A stretch of DNA of 64,000 nt, from assembly GCA_031835245.1 (NCBI GenBank), contig JAVKOQ010000137.1, positions 62,001-126,000 of the forward strand, written 5' to 3'. This document shows, in pieces, positions 1-11,342 of this stretch. The translations under genes were made by a program, and so were the position numbers. The notes under the pieces are model-generated. The model had not been told where the DNA came from and made no database searches. It saw only the letters and a program-made list of their open reading frames with translations. The stretch comes from Balamuthia mandrillaris. Lineage: Eukaryota; Discosea; Longamoebia; Balamuthiidae. Each line of letters opens with the position of its first letter. Within the stretch, counting starts at the first letter, position 1.

Positions 1-115
1 GTTAAGAAATACGAAAATAGGAAAAACTGACTGCTACTTTTTTTGCTCGCCTTATTTTGTTTGTGAGGAAAGAAAGAAACTACAAGAAAGAACTAAAGAA
101 ATCCTGTAGTGTACA

Positions 116-1511
116 TCAAGAAAGTATATGAAGCGTAGGAAGCACCTTTGGCCCCGACCCCACGTCGCTATCGCCTGCATCACCATCCTCCTCGCTACTG
201 TCACTTTCGTCGCTGTCTCCGTCTTCTTGTCCATCGCTTCCTCCACTCCCATCCTCCCCTTCTCGAATTTGCTCCATGACCCATTGCCACGCCCCACCAA
301 CATATGCCCATGCGTTCGGATAAGACCCGACCAAACCTCCATCCTCCCAATAGTCCATTCCCCAACTCGCCACTCCCACTAGAATCACCTTGGTTTCGGT
401 GTTGGGGTCACTCCTGTTGCTGACGCTGCTGCTTTCATCGAAAACAAATTGAAAAAGAGGACCGCCGCTGTCGCCTCTTCCTAGGCCTCCCCGAATGGGA
501 TCATCTTTCGCACATAGGAGCCACTGCCTGAAATACTCGGGTGACACGCGAGGAAAAGTGCCTCCTCCGGCTGAAAGGGCTGCTCGTTGACACTCCACGG
601 AACTCTGAGCGAGTATGTCGTTTTCTAAAAGGATGGGACTGTAGTCCAGGTGGCCTTCGTAGGTGGTGTGTCCCCAACCAAGAAACCTGAGACTTGTCCC
701 TTTATTTTGTGTTACAACAAAGTAGATAGAATGAGAACAAACGAGAAGCAAGAAGAAAAGAAGAACAAGAACAAGAAGAATAAGAACAAGGACAAACGAA
801 GACAACGAAGAGGAAAAGAAGACGAAGACAAAGAACAGAGCATGATAGCAAGAAGAACAGAAGAAGAAGAAGAAGAAGAAGAAGAAGAAGAAGAAGAAGA
901 AGAAGAAGAAGAACAAGAACAAGAACGAGCCAGAAAGAGAACAAGTAAGAAAAATAGGTGAAACTACCTGTCCAATTGTCGCTGTTTTCAGTTTCGTCTA
1001 GCACTACGGGTGGGATGTACACGTCCACCGCCCTGTCCAACTTCAATACCGCAAAGTCCTTAAAGGGCAGAGCCGGGTCATACTCAGGATATATCACCGC
1101 GGACACCACGTCAAAGTTTCTGTCGAGCATCTCCTCAGAGCGAGCCTCCCCCAGAGTTAAAGTGATGTCGACAACGTCCAGCAAGACGCTGAGTTGAAGC
1201 TGTTGCTGGAGCTTTTGGGAGCTAACGAAGTTTTCATCCGCCAACAGCACGCAATGAGCAGCGGTGAGAACGTGCTGACGGGAGGGAAGGAGAGAGCAGC
1301 CGCAGAGTTGTCGGTCGTAGACCGAGAGCGCTTTATCGTTGGCTCGGAGGTAGAGAGCGCCATGCCAGGGATAAGCCCCCTGTAACGCAGGTCTGCCTTC
1401 AAAGACTCGCTTGGAGGAAGCCGCCAGAGGAAGGAAAGGCCCCAGAGGAAGCAGGAGGAAGAAAAGCACTACCACGCGGTTCATCTTCACTCGTGGTTGG
1501 CATTGGGACAT
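116..1511 (-). CDS. Secreted S1-family (chymotrypsin-fold) serine protease
   Basis: Two exons, 968..1511 and 116..699, flank a 268-bp intron (700..967) with donor CAG|GTAG and acceptor AAAG|GG. Joining them in phase 1 gives a continuous protease. The product starts with a hydrophobic signal peptide; Met10 (codon at 1484) gives the tidier signal peptide than Met1. The catalytic triad is visible: His in TAAHC, Asp in KDFAVLKL (usually DIAL) and Ser in GRGDSGGPL. The residue six before the Ser is Gly rather than Asp, so trypsin-like Arg/Lys cleavage is not expected (inference from family rules). After the protease fold comes an acidic Asp/Ser/Gly-rich tail of about 35 residues. The intron contains a long (TTC)n run on the coding strand. 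Likely an extracellular or vacuolar endopeptidase; the substrate is unknown. Confidence 0.85.
857..921. repeat. (GAA)n microsatellite in the protease intron
   Basis: About 20 near-perfect GAA triplets on the + strand, equal to (TTC)n in the minus-strand transcript. It lies inside the S1 protease intron, upstream of the 3' splice site. Confidence 0.95.
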
Positions 1512-1644
1512 AAGTGTTTTTCAAAAAAGAGAGAGAGTCCTATATGACCCCGAAGAGAGGGGCTTCTCCTTGGTTTTCAAGACAACCAGCCATCGTTGTG
1601 CAAAGTGATTAATTAAACTAACGAGGGAAGGAGTGCATCCTGCT

Positions 1645-1810
1645 CAGCGCGCCGCTGAGGCTGGTTCGTAAGTCGAAAACCATCTTCTCAATAACAAACG
1701 TGTCATGTATCCTAGCCAGCGCGCCGCTGAGGCTGGCCATGGTTCGTAGGTCGAAAATCATCTTCCATGTTTCCACCGGTAGGTCTGGCCATGGTTCGTA
1801 AGTACGCGTT
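1645..1810. repeat. Direct repeats with about 72-bp spacing
   Basis: The block CAGCGCGCCGCTGAGGCTGG occurs at 1645..1664 and again at 1717..1736. Each copy is followed by a near-identical GTTCGTAGGTCGAAAA-type segment, and a third partial copy (GGTCTGGCCATGGTTCGTAAG) follows near 1783. The array sits between the protease promoter and a small minus-strand ORF, whose C-terminus it would encode. Confidence 0.8.
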
Positions 1811-2014
1811 TCCTGGGTCGACCCAAAGCACGGTCTTCATTCCAAAGGCCACAAACTCTGCTTTTTTGAGCTCGTGCGCAACGTGTGCAAGGGCCTCCTC
1901 TTGGGCCTCCTCGGTACTGTAAGACTCTGTTGTGTGGGGCTGCATGACCCGCAGTCTTTTGCCGGGTCTGTTGTTGTGGTTGTTGGTGTTGTGGTTGTTG
2001 TCCATAGAGCGCAT
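1712..2014 (-). CDS. Small hypothetical ORF (100 aa), doubtful
   Basis: A single open frame begins at ATG 2012-2014. The N-terminus is Asn/His-rich, the middle (residues about 33-72) looks like ordinary soluble protein, and the C-terminus is encoded by the 72-bp direct repeats. I recognise no family. It could be a real small gene, the last exon of a gene whose other exons I could not find, or chance. The repeat-derived end argues for caution. Confidence 0.3.
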   Translation of the reverse strand: MRSMDNNHNTNNHNNRPGKRLRVMQPHTTESYSTEEAQEEALAHVAHELKKAEFVAFGMKTVLWVDPGNAYLRTMARPTGGNMEDDFRPTNHGQPQRRAG

Positions 2015-2684
2015 CAGAACGGTCGAAAAAAAAACGAAAAAGATGTTTTTTTAAACCCAAAGGACGTAGGTCAAAAAGAAAAAGAAGCGGAGTGCCAAAG
2101 GCAAGGTAAGGAGCGCGTCCTTTCGATAAACAAAGGTCTGCTCCTAACGCAAAAGGTATGCATTTTCGTTTTTGTTTTCGTTTTCGTTTTCGTTTTCGTC
2201 GCACACACATGGAAACGATGAACCAAAGCTTTAAACTCAACGCACTTGCAAAAATGATTATAACAAAAAGAAAAGAAAGCGGGAGAAGCTACAGCTAAAG
2301 CCCAACAAAAAAAAATATAAAAATAGCAAAGCTCTCCGAGAAATACAATCGAGGACTCGTTAAGCTCGAAGCGGAGAGGCGCCGCCACCACAGGGAAAAA
2401 AGACCCGGACCTTCAACCCAACTGGCCCTCCAACCGCCAAACGACCCCAAAGGGACCTTTTTGGACGCTGAGCCCTACTTGTCGTGACGACGAGAATTTG
2501 TGTTTGCTTCCATTCCCTGCCTTCCCCTGGTACCTCACTTCCCCTGGCGGACAGACTTCGCCCCAGAGCATACTGAAGCATCAAAGTGAGGGGAGAAAAA
2601 CAAAATCTTTGTTGTTTGTGTGGTGGGTTGCAAACACTTTCAAGAAACAATCACCGATCCCAAAAAATAAAAATCAATAGATAC
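2015..2684. other. Intergenic stretch with a (TTTTCG)n hexamer repeat
   Basis: No convincing gene. A hexanucleotide (TTTTCG)n run occupies about 2163..2205. The rest is A-rich sequence plus the 3' flank of the secreted repeat protein. Open frames here are short and low-complexity. Confidence 0.6.
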
Positions 2685-3534
2685 TTAATAGTATCCAGTG
2701 TTGACATCCTCATGCTCGGGCTCAGGGAAGTGGATGTTGGGGACCTCGTACTCGTACTTCACGTCAGGGACCTTCACGTTGGGGATCTTGACGTGAGGCA
2801 GCTTGATGTCAGCCATCTTGATGGTGGGCAGCTTGATCATAGGGCCGGCCACGGTGGGGATCTGGATGTTGGGCACGTCCACGTTCTCCAGCTCGAGGTC
2901 TTCGAGTTGGATGGACCTGGCGGGGATGCTGGGGATATGGATGGCCTCGAGTTGAATCTCGGGGAACTTGATGGGAGGGAGCTTGATCTTAGGGAACTTG
3001 ATCTCTGTTGTGCGTATTGAAAACGGGTAAGGAAAGGAGAAGGACAAAGAACAAACAGAGAACAAGGAGAGAAAGGTTACCAGGGATGTAGATCTTGGGG
3101 CCAGCGACCTTGGGAAGCTCCAAATTGCCCATGGGGATCTCGGGGAAGTGCACGTCGGGGACCTTCAAGTCTCCAGGGTAGAGGTCGTTCATCTTGATAT
3201 CCTCCAGGAGGACGTCCTCGAAGTAGAGCTTGGGCATGGTGATGACCTTCTCGTATTTCTCCCAAGTAATCTCAGGAGCAACCACATCGTCCCCGCCATC
3301 GTAGGAAACGTCACCGCCATCGTAGGTCACATCTCCTCCGTCGTAAGAAACATCTCCGCCATCGTAGGTCACCTCTCCTCCGTCGTAGCTCACGTCTCCG
3401 CCGTCATAGGTCACGTCGTCGCCGTCGTAGGAAACGTCGCCGCTGCCGTAGTTGACGCCTCTCTTCCTGTTGGGAGCGGCAAGAGCAGCCGACACCAAAA
3501 GAAAGCCAAACAGCACGCTCAACAAGAGTTTCAT
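2685..3534 (-). CDS. Secreted low-complexity repeat protein (GDVSYDG repeats plus IKLP/VPDV repeats)
   Basis: Exons 3081..3534 and 2685..3004 join in phase 1 across a 76-bp intron (CCTG|GTAACC ... CAACAG|AG), giving 257 residues. A clear signal peptide (MKLLLSVLFGFLLVSAALAA) is followed by about nine tandem 7-residue units of the form GDVSYDG/GDVTYDG. The rest of the protein is a second repeat built from short hydrophobic-Pro elements (KVPDVHFPEI, IKLPTIKMADIKLP), resembling AHNAK or beta-solenoid style periodicity. A CAA-rich 5' leader and an AT-rich box near -92 suggest strong expression. No enzyme motif is seen. A cyst-wall, matrix or adhesive structural role is possible, but that is inference. 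Confidence 0.8.
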
Positions 3535-3625
3535 TGAAGTTGGTGTTGTGGTTGTGGTTGTGATTGTTGTTGTTGGTTTGTTGTTGATGTTGTTGAATGA
3601 TGAAGTGAGGCGAGAAAGCGTTTCC

Positions 3626-3633
3626 TTTAAATA
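3626..3633 (-). promoter_or_regulatory. TATA-like box of the secreted repeat protein
   Basis: TATTTAAA on the minus strand, about 92 bp upstream of the ATG at 3534, followed by a CAA-rich leader. The spacing fits a TATA box about 30 bp upstream of a short 5' UTR. Assigned from sequence and position only. Confidence 0.45.
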
Positions 3634-4068
3634 CTATAGCAAAGAGTCGATGGGTTTGTCAGGTGGGGAAGAGTTTTCTAGCAGTTTGCCCCGTGGATTT
3701 CAGCGTCTCTGCTCCTTGCTGTTGAACTGCCTTGGTGTTTTCTTCCTCTTTCGTCTTTGTTTTTCTGCGTGTTTGGGGATGCATTCTACCTTTGTTCGCA
3801 AACGTTTGCGCCCCTTCGCGCAGATTCTCTTTGGTGTTCTTGCTGCACTTCAAGCCCCCTTCGTCTGAACATCTTTTCTCTCTTCTGAAAAATAAAAATG
3901 TTGCTAGATCAAAAATCAAACGACCTATCTGGAATCGAAAAATCCTGTTTATTTTGATTTCTGATTGGTTTATTGATCAACTTTCATCTCTTCCGCATTT
4001 CTTTATTATTTCTTTTTCGCAGCGAAGAGAGAAGAAAGACAAAAACGACAAAGACCGGACCCCTCCAA

Positions 4069-4983
4069 ATGGACAAGCTCACAGAACTCAAAACCCAACT
4101 GGAGAAAGACTGCGAGAAGCTCGACTTTCTGCAGGTCGTCCAGGACAAAACCGGTCTCTCCAAGTTCTACCTCGTGGCCGGCTCGTTTGTCTTTCTCGTG
4201 TTGGTGGTCCTCTGCGGCATTCTCGACTCCTTCCTCACCAACCTCGTCGGCTTCATCTACCCTGCCTACGCCTCCTTCAAGGCCATCGAATCCATCGACA
4301 AAGAGGACGACACGCAGTGGCTGACCTACTGGGTGGTGTTCGCCTTCTTCTCCGTCATAGAATACTTTTCCGACCGTCTGGTCTACTGGCTGCCGTTTTA
4401 CTACCCGCTCAAGCTGATCTTCCTCGTTTGGTGTCTTTTGCCTCAAACTATGGTTTGTAGTCGCTTCTTTTATCTCTCCTCTCTGTCTCTTCTCTGTCTC
4501 TTCTCTGCCTTTCTCCGTTTCTTTCTCTTCTCATCACTTTTTTATTAACAAAACAAAAATGTTTGTCAAACATATCAACAACGATCGATAATTTCAAACA
4601 ACAATTACACATTCCAACAATTCTTGATAAACAACAACAAATCACAAACAATCCCAAATTTTCAAATACAATCGATAAACAACAACATTTCAACGACAAT
4701 CGATAATCGCATATAGGGAGCCGAACTGGTCTATCGTTACGTGATAAGACGGTTCTTGTTGGCGAATGAGGAAAGGATCGACGGCACCATGCACCAAACC
4801 GTGGATGGCCTCAAGCAGGTCGTCAAAGGCAGCGTCATCGTCACCAAACGCGTTGGCAGACAGGCCGTCAAAGATGCCGCCATTCGCGCCGTTGAAGCCG
4901 AGTTTCACGAGGAAGAAGTGCTTGTGGATGGCGAGGAAGAACATCAACAACCGAATGGCACTGACTCCAAGAAAGAAAAGTGA
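4069..4983 (+). CDS. REEP/DP1/HVA22-family ER membrane-shaping protein
   Basis: Exons 4069..4452 and 4717..4983 (intron ATG|GTTTGT ... ATATAG|GG, phase 0) encode 216 residues. An N-terminal helix is followed by two hydrophobic hairpins around residues 35-65 and 85-125. The family signature is seen: IYPAYASFKAIES, then DTQWLTYWVVFAFFSVIEYF and the YYPLKL motif. These proteins insert as wedges in the ER membrane and shape tubules. The C-terminal exon is a charged amphipathic region (residues 129-216) ending in Lys-rich sequence. The intron is rich in TCGATAA and CAA motifs. Family assignment is secure; the specific role is not known. Confidence 0.9.
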
Positions 4984-5040
4984 TCTACTTCATAGAGAAA
5001 GAGAGAGAGAGAGAGATGTACATTCCTCTTTTTAACCCCT

Positions 5041-7569
5041 TCATATACTCTGTTCATCATCGACATCTTCTTCCTCGTCTCTTTCTGCCTTTGTGTCTTC
5101 ACTTTCTTCTTCTGTTTCTGTATCGTGTTGTTGTATTTGTTGTTGCGCTCGAAGAAGGTTTCTATAGAATTTCGCTTGTTGCTGCAAGTACTTGATCCTT
5201 CCATCCACCTCCACGATGGTTCTCTGCAGAGCATCTTTCTCTCTTTCCTCTATTTCAGAGTGTAAATGGTTGATGTAGATCGTCAACAGACTTTTGGCTG
5301 CTTCCTTCTGTTCTTCCTCTTTCTTCATCATCACTTCCAATCTCTCCAAAAAGTGTTCCGGCGATATATCAACACTGAACTCTTTCTTCTTGGTTGCATC
5401 ATAGAAGAAGAAGAAAAGGAAGAAGACGGTGGAGAAGAAAATGATGGAGAGGAAAAGAAAGCAGAGGAATGTCGAGCGAGTAACGAGGAGATCTCTTGAG
5501 AACAAAGCTTTTGGATGAACCGTTCTTTGTTTTGCATCATGTCTAAAAGATCTTCCGAGAAGACGGCGAATTGTTGAGTGTGAAGGAGAGCGAGCATAAA
5601 CGGTTGTTGTGAGCAAGGAAAGAAAGAGACCAAACGAGAGAGATGAGTGGCATCACTAAAGTCCATTAAGTTGGGAGCATAAAAGGCTGCTTCCAAGAGT
5701 TCTTTGCTCTCTTCTTGGTCCTGTTGCTTCGTTCTTACTTTCTTTACTTGCATTTTCTCTGTTGTCTTTTTTGTTTTTGTCTCATCAGCGCTTTTGTTTT
5801 CATTTGTGGAAAGAGAAGGAGCTTGTTCTTCTTCTTCTTCGGAGAGAGAAAGACTTTGGCTAAACATTTGAGAGAAGATCATGATTTCTTCTATCAGACC
5901 GTAGTTGTAGCCTTTCAGAATGGAGAGTACTTGTTGGATGCTTGCTATATTTCTTCGACGTTCTCCCTCCATCATTTCTGCCGAAGAATGAGGAGATGGA
6001 GATGACAGAGATAGAGAAGATGATGAGAGGGAAGAGCATGAAGATGAACGCGAAGCGGCGGAAGGAGAAGAAGAAGATAAAGAAGAACGAGAAGATGGTG
6101 ATAAAGCAGGAGAAGATAACGAAGAGGCAGATGTGCATAAAGAGGGTGATGACGAGCGTGAAGACGAAGGAGAAGAATGTGGAGAAAATGAGCGTCTCTC
6201 TTGAAAAGAGAAATTTCTATGATGCAGCTCTAAACTAGCTCGCAAAGAGTCTTCATCAGGTAATGCATGCAAAGGCAAATCTTTTGGAAGAGTCATCTCG
6301 CAACCAGTACGATCGTTGGATGAGGAGGAATTGAGATCGAAGATAAGACAATCGCTGGAGAGGTGTTGTTTTTGGGAGGCAGACAGCTGTTGAATGCCAA
6401 TTATATAGGGTACTACAGAGTTTTATATCAAAGAAATAAGCAAATGAAAAGCGAATCGAAGATGAATATGGTATAATAAACAAGAGGAATACGAGTACCA
6501 GGCGAGTCTACACACTCTTCGAGATAATCCGGAAGAATGGGAATAAAAGTGCCTTGCCACGTATAAGGCCGAAGTAAAGATAATGCACCAAGTCTAGATA
6601 TCATTATTCTCATTGTCAATGGCGAAGAAGCAAAACAAAAGGAGAGAGAGAAAGAGAGTGAGAGAAGGAAGGAAATAATTACCCAAGGGCAGAAAGAGTG
6701 CCAAGCATCTGACACACAAAAAGAACTTTGCATTCCTGCAACAGGGCACGTAACAATATCATTACTTCCTTTAGGCCCAGTTGTCGAAAGAGCAACGGTA
6801 GCGCCCATTCTGCCAATATTGTGCTCTTTTCCTTCCTGGTTGGTACGTATAAGAGAGTAAGAAGAGAAGAAAAAGATTTCAAAAGCATACAAAAGAATTT
6901 ACCGGGCAAATGTTCTTGAGTTGAGTGCGAGTAAGACTATGATAAGTTAAAAGTAATTGGTTGACTTCTTGGAGGGCTTTGGCTTTCTCTTCTTTCAGCA
7001 ACGTAGTCGTATTTGCCTTTGTGTGGGCCATCAACGAAGTAATATAGGTTCGCTCATATGCGATCATACTACGAAAGAATCATTTTTTGTAAACGAACGA
7101 AGAATGAATACGAAGAAAACAGAGTGGAGCAAGGAGAATGAAGAATGAAGAAGAAAGAAAGAAACCTAGAGAGGACGTCAAAGTGAAGCTTGAAGAAAGG
7201 AAAGCGAGTGATCAGGCAGTAACAACGAGGCGCCGACACCAATCGCGACTTCTTTTGGAACAACGCCGGAAGTACTTTTGCAGCTGTTGTGGTTGTTGTG
7301 TCTATCGTGTCGAAGAAACTTGCACGTAACTTATAACAACAATGGATAAAGACAAAGTGAGAAAAAAAATGAAAGACAAGAACAGAGAAAACAGAGACGA
7401 ACTTTTGGGATGTCAGGTTTAAGAATGCAAATGCCGTAGAGAAGAACGTTTTCAGCAGTGGTCATCGTGAAGATGAAGGAATTGGCTTCGTCCGTCAGCT
7501 CCTCCATGCGACTAAACAGCACGCGATAGATCTCTTCTTCGCGAACTTTTGGGTGGTTAATAGTCAGTT

Positions 7570-7600
<31 letters not shown>

Positions 7601-8116
7601 AGCAAAACCATGGGTAGATAACTTGGAAGGTTTCACTCCATTCGGAAAGCAAAAATGAAGTATCTGTTCATACGGCTCTGCAAACTCTTGTTTCTTCTTC
7701 TTGTTCCCTGCTTCCTCTTTCTCTTTGTCTCTCTGTGGATACGTATAGAGCACTTGCGGTTGATCGGAAGGAGAGGTTTTGCTGTTTGCGAAGCCGCTTT
7801 TTCTTTTCTCTCGGGAAGCAGGAGGAGCGGGCAGGCCGACGACGACGAACCATTCGAACATGTGCCCGTGTCGTTCTGGCTTTACAGCCTTTCGCAGGTC
7901 CACGCTTGCTCTCCTGGGTATTTGAACGTAAAACATTCGAACGGAAACCAAAGAAAATCGATAAAGAAAAAAGGCAGAGAAAATGATAAACAGAGAGATG
8001 AGTTATTTTTTTAAAAGGAACCTATGAAGTTCTTGTTGCACGGTAGGTTTCATGTCCTGTGTGGCCACTGCGAACAAGCGGTTCTGCCTCCTCCGGACTA
8101 ACGATGTGGGCTCCAT
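5041..8116 (-). CDS. DENN-domain protein (putative Rab GEF), at least eight exons
   Basis: The start ATG at 8116 opens exon 1 (8022..8116), which joins exon 2 (7609..7913) in phase 2. Exon 2 carries the uDENN block: HMFEWFVVVGLP, then QVLYTYP, then ILHFCFPNG. Exon 3 (about 7403..7545) gives SFIFTMTTAENVLLYGICIL. The next exons give APRCYCLITRFPFFKL, ALPLLFRQLGLKEV with ALLQECKVLFV, LLRPYTWQGTFIPILPDYLE and PYIIGIQQ, the full cDENN core. A Ser-rich linker follows, then a dDENN-like block (PFMLALLHTQQFAVFSEDLL). The last intron is best placed at 5375..5520 and leads to a coiled-coil, acidic C-terminus ending at 5041. DENN proteins usually exchange GDP for GTP on Rab GTPases in membrane traffic. 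Central exon limits are approximate. Confidence 0.85.
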
Positions 8117-8398
8117 TTCTTTTAGTAGAGGTGTTCCTTATCTCTCTTTCTTGAAGTTTTTTTGTTGCCCAAAAGTAAATGTTAATTGTGATAATTTTGA
8201 TTTGTCGATTATCTGCATAAATATTGGAGAACACAAGGTTGGAAAATACAAGCTTCGTCTGTGTTCAACATAAGAATCATTTCTTTGTTCAACAACAACA
8301 TATGTACAAAGGAATCCAAGACATCTTCTTTCTTCCCTTCTCTGCTTTTCTTGGTTGCTCTCAATTACAAAAGCAAAATATCATAAACTAGAAACTGT

Positions 8399-8617
8399 TC
8401 AAGAGCGTTGAGACCGCCGGATGGACTTCTTTTCGCTGGAAGCTGACTCGACGACGCCCTCGCTGCCAAACTGCTTGTAGTTGAGCTTCTTGACGAGGCC
8501 GTGCTGTTGTCGTGTGGCTCTTCGCTCATTGTTGCAGTCGTCCTTCGCTTCCTTGCAAATCTCTGCATACATGCGAGAGGCAGAAAGCTTTACGGGGGAG
8601 CTGGTAACGCGAGGCAT
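8399..8617 (-). CDS. Small hypothetical protein (72 aa)
   Basis: The intronless frame begins at ATG 8617, about 75 bp downstream of an AT-rich TTAAATAA element (near 8691-8700) on the minus strand. The product is basic, ends in RRSQRS, and contains the helix-forming segment RMYAEICKEAKDD. I recognise no family. An overlapping frame starting at 8568 is also open and Ser-rich, so the frame choice rests on the first ATG and the promoter spacing. Confidence 0.45.
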   Translation of the reverse strand: MPRVTSSPVKLSASRMYAEICKEAKDDCNNERRATRQQHGLVKKLNYKQFGSEGVVESASSEKKSIRRSQRS

Positions 8618-8839
8618 TGCTTCAGTAGGTCGGTGAGCTTGTTTGCTTGTTTGTGGTTTGATAAGTTGGAAAAAGAGCGAAGCGACACTGTTTATTTAAG
8701 GGACCGCTTGCACCACCCGTTTTGTAACGGTAACCCTTAACGGCTAGTTTTGGCGGGAGATGACATCATTTATTTGTCGACGTAATTCGCGCCGAAGACA
8801 ACAGTTCGTGCACGATTTGACGTTGAAAGTCGACAAGAA

Positions 8840-9695
8840 TTAATGGGCGTTGTTCTCTGTGGCGCCGGCGAGATCGTAGTAGAACTGATGGGCATCGACA
8901 AAGCGGCCGTTGGCCAACTCGCCGGCACGCGGCACGGTGCCGATCTCCTTGAAGCCTAGAGACCGCCAGAGGCGCAGGGAGGGGAGGTTGGTGGCAAATA
9001 CAAGGTTGAACATGGCGGCTCGGTAGCCGAGCCTTCGCGCAAAGTCCAAGAAATGTTCTGCCATGACACGTCCTTTTGTTTGAAGACAAGAGTAAGAAGA
9101 GCAAAGAAGAAGAAATACAAAGAACGAGAAGGAGAAGAATACCAGCAACACAACAACAAGAGGAAAACACGAACAGAAGTTGAAATGAACAGAAAAAAAA
9201 AAAGGAAATACCTATGCCAAGTTGTCTATGGGCTGGCTTTACAATGAAACCGCCGTTACAAATGTGGTCACATCTTCCTGCAAACGCGAAACAAAAACCT
9301 CTTCAGACAACAACAAAAACAAGAAAAAAAAACATAGCAGGAAAAAAAAAAATAAAAAAATGAAAGCATAAAAAGAAGGAAAAACCTGGAAAGTTAGGCT
9401 TGATATAAAAAGTGCCAACCACTTCGTAGGGACTCTCGCCCTCTCCTTCCACCAGGCGAGCCACGAAAGCGTCCGCTTTGAGGAAGTACTCCCGGAACTC
9501 CTGCGGGTCCAACACCTCTCTTTGCGGGTAGGTCATGCCTTCCTCGATGACCTCGTTGAGCATGGCCCGGACGACCTCGTGCTCCTCCTCCTTGATGTAG
9601 TCCAGTTCCAGGGTTGTCCGGCCATCCTTCAGCGTGGCGGTGATGGGCAGGGCCAGCTTCACCGAGTTCTTCCTTGGCTTGATAACATAAGCCAT
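8840..9695 (-). CDS. GNAT-family N-acetyltransferase
   Basis: Three exons, 9386..9695, 9212..9277 and 8840..9072, join in phases 1 and 1 with GT/AG ends and give 202 residues. The acetyl-CoA binding motif A is assembled across introns: FIVKPAHRQLGIG joined to RVMAEHFLDFARRLG, matching the Q/RxxGxG/A pattern. Motif B follows as NLPSLRLWRSLGFKEIGTVP, typical of GNAT C-termini. The N-terminal half has the expected beta strand and helix pattern. The family transfers acetyl groups from acetyl-CoA to amines or protein N-termini; the substrate cannot be told. It resembles fungal and bacterial single-domain GNATs of about 200 residues. The middle exon is only 66 bp. Confidence 0.85.
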
Positions 9696-10072
9696 GATAA
9701 TCCTCTGCTTTTTCTTTGCAGCAAGTTTGATTTTTTGTTCATGCAACCAATCGTAATTCAAACAACAGATGAGGTAATTTTCCTTCTCCAATCAACGATC
9801 CCATCTGAAACATATTTCTGATTTTCAATTGGACAATCTCCTTTTATGTGTATCTGATCTATGTTTTCGATGAAAATTCCGTCTAATTCATGATTTTGAT
9901 TCGTCCGATGGATCGGAGCGCAAATGCTTTTTCAACGGATAACATTATTGCAATACAATACACGCAGAAGAGCAAAATCATTATAACAAACGAAGACTTT
10001 CGCGACCAGGTTGGCAAAGAAGAAGAAGAAGAAGAACAAGCGCAAAGCACAGAGCATTTTAAAAAAAACAAT
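9696..10072. promoter_or_regulatory. Divergent intergenic region between the GNAT and LIM genes
   Basis: A 377-bp AT-rich spacer separates two divergently transcribed genes and presumably holds both promoters. A (GAA)n tract at 10018-10035 lies in the 5' leader of the LIM gene. I see no other distinct motif. Confidence 0.5.
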
Positions 10073-11342
10073 ATGAGTTTCATTGGCGGAGCCGAGAAAT
10101 GTGCCGCTTGTCAGAAGACGGTTTATCCTATGGAAGGCACCAAAGGTTTGTTGCTGTTTGTTTTTTTTTTTTTTCTTAATCTCTTCTTCGGAGAGGTCTT
10201 TTATTTTTCGGGTTAGAAAGAAAAAGTTTTGTTTTTGTTTTTTTTTTTACTGTTGGTGGATGCGATTTTTGTTGTGAGTATGCTCTGGTGTTTTAAAAAA
10301 CAAACAAACTGAAAAACAAAAAAGCCGACGGGAACTACTACCATAAGACATGCTTGAAGTGTACTCACTGTGGCTGCACCTTGAAGCTCGGCAACTATGC
10401 CAGCCTCAGCGGCAAGTTTTATTGTAAGTAACTCACTTCCTCTTCTGCTCTCTTGCTTTTTTTAAAAATTCCTTGTCCTTCTTTCTTGCTTTCTTGTCGT
10501 TTCTTTCTGTCTTTCTTACGATGCTAACAAAACAAATAAACAAAACAAAAGGTAAGCCTCACTTTAAACAGCTCTTTGCTCTCAAAGGCAATTACTTTGA
10601 AGGTTTCCAGGAAGGCGCTGTTGCTCCTCGCGCCAATGCCTCTTCCAACGATGGAGAGAGCGCGGCTCCATCCTCATCGCCATCGTCCTCCTCCTCTGCT
10701 CCAGCCGCAGCAAAAGACACCCTGTCTCCTCGAACTGCCACCACTCCTACCACTGCCGCTGCTAGTGCTTCTGCCAGTCATCGCGCTGCTTCTGCTGGCG
10801 GTGCTTCCATTCGTTCCAGCAGCCCGTCTTCATCGACGCCAGCCTCTTCACCCTCGCCTTCCGTGTCCAATGTGGCGCGCCTGTCCCAGTCATTCTCCTC
10901 TCCGCCGGTGTCATCCTCCGACACCAATGGCAACAGCAACACCAACTCGAGTACTGCTTCTCCCTCTCCATCCCCTTCGCCTTCGTCTGCTTCATCCTCT
11001 TCCACTGCTGCTGCCACCCCAAAGCAAGAAGAGCCAAAGACGCCCGCCGCCGCCACCCCAGTCTCCTCCACTTCGACTTCTGCTGCATCCACATCCTCCA
11101 CTCCGACCTCTGCTGCGTCCTCGAGCGCAACCCCAGCAGCATCCACGCCAGCACGCGGACAACAGCAAACATGGCGCAAGACAACACCTGGACCGAGTGC
11201 GGCGGCCTCGTCGGGTTCCACCTCGTCGGCCGCAGCCTCGGAGTTGACGCCGTGCGAGTTGATACTGTGCGATGCGTTCGCGGCGTTGTTGCGGGATAAG
11301 CACAAGTGCCCTCTCGCCAGAAAGAGAGCACAGCTCGTGTAA
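10073..11342 (+). CDS. Single LIM-domain protein with a long Ser/Ala/Pro-rich tail
   Basis: Exons 10073..10145, 10325..10423 and 10552..11342 join in phases 1 and 1. The LIM domain spans residues about 8-65: CAACQKTVYP, then HKTCLKCTHCGCTL, then GKFYC joined to KPHFKQLF. These provide the two zinc sites in the usual C-x2-C / H-x2-C / C-x2-C / C-x2-H order. It is followed by ALKGNYFEGF, as in CRP/LimE-type proteins. The last 250 residues are low-complexity Ser, Ala, Thr and Pro, closing with a conserved-looking end (PCELILCDAFAALLRDKHKC). Amoebozoan LIM proteins of this type associate with actin. The role here is inferred from the family; the tail is unrecognised. Confidence 0.85.

Noticed and set aside
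650-961. Plus-strand ORF with a poly-Glu run
   Set aside because: It is the antisense of the (TTC)n intron of the protease gene.
2360-2650. Minus-strand 96-aa ORF in the 3' flank of the secreted repeat protein
   Set aside because: Composition is unlike real genes here and there is no domain or splice support.
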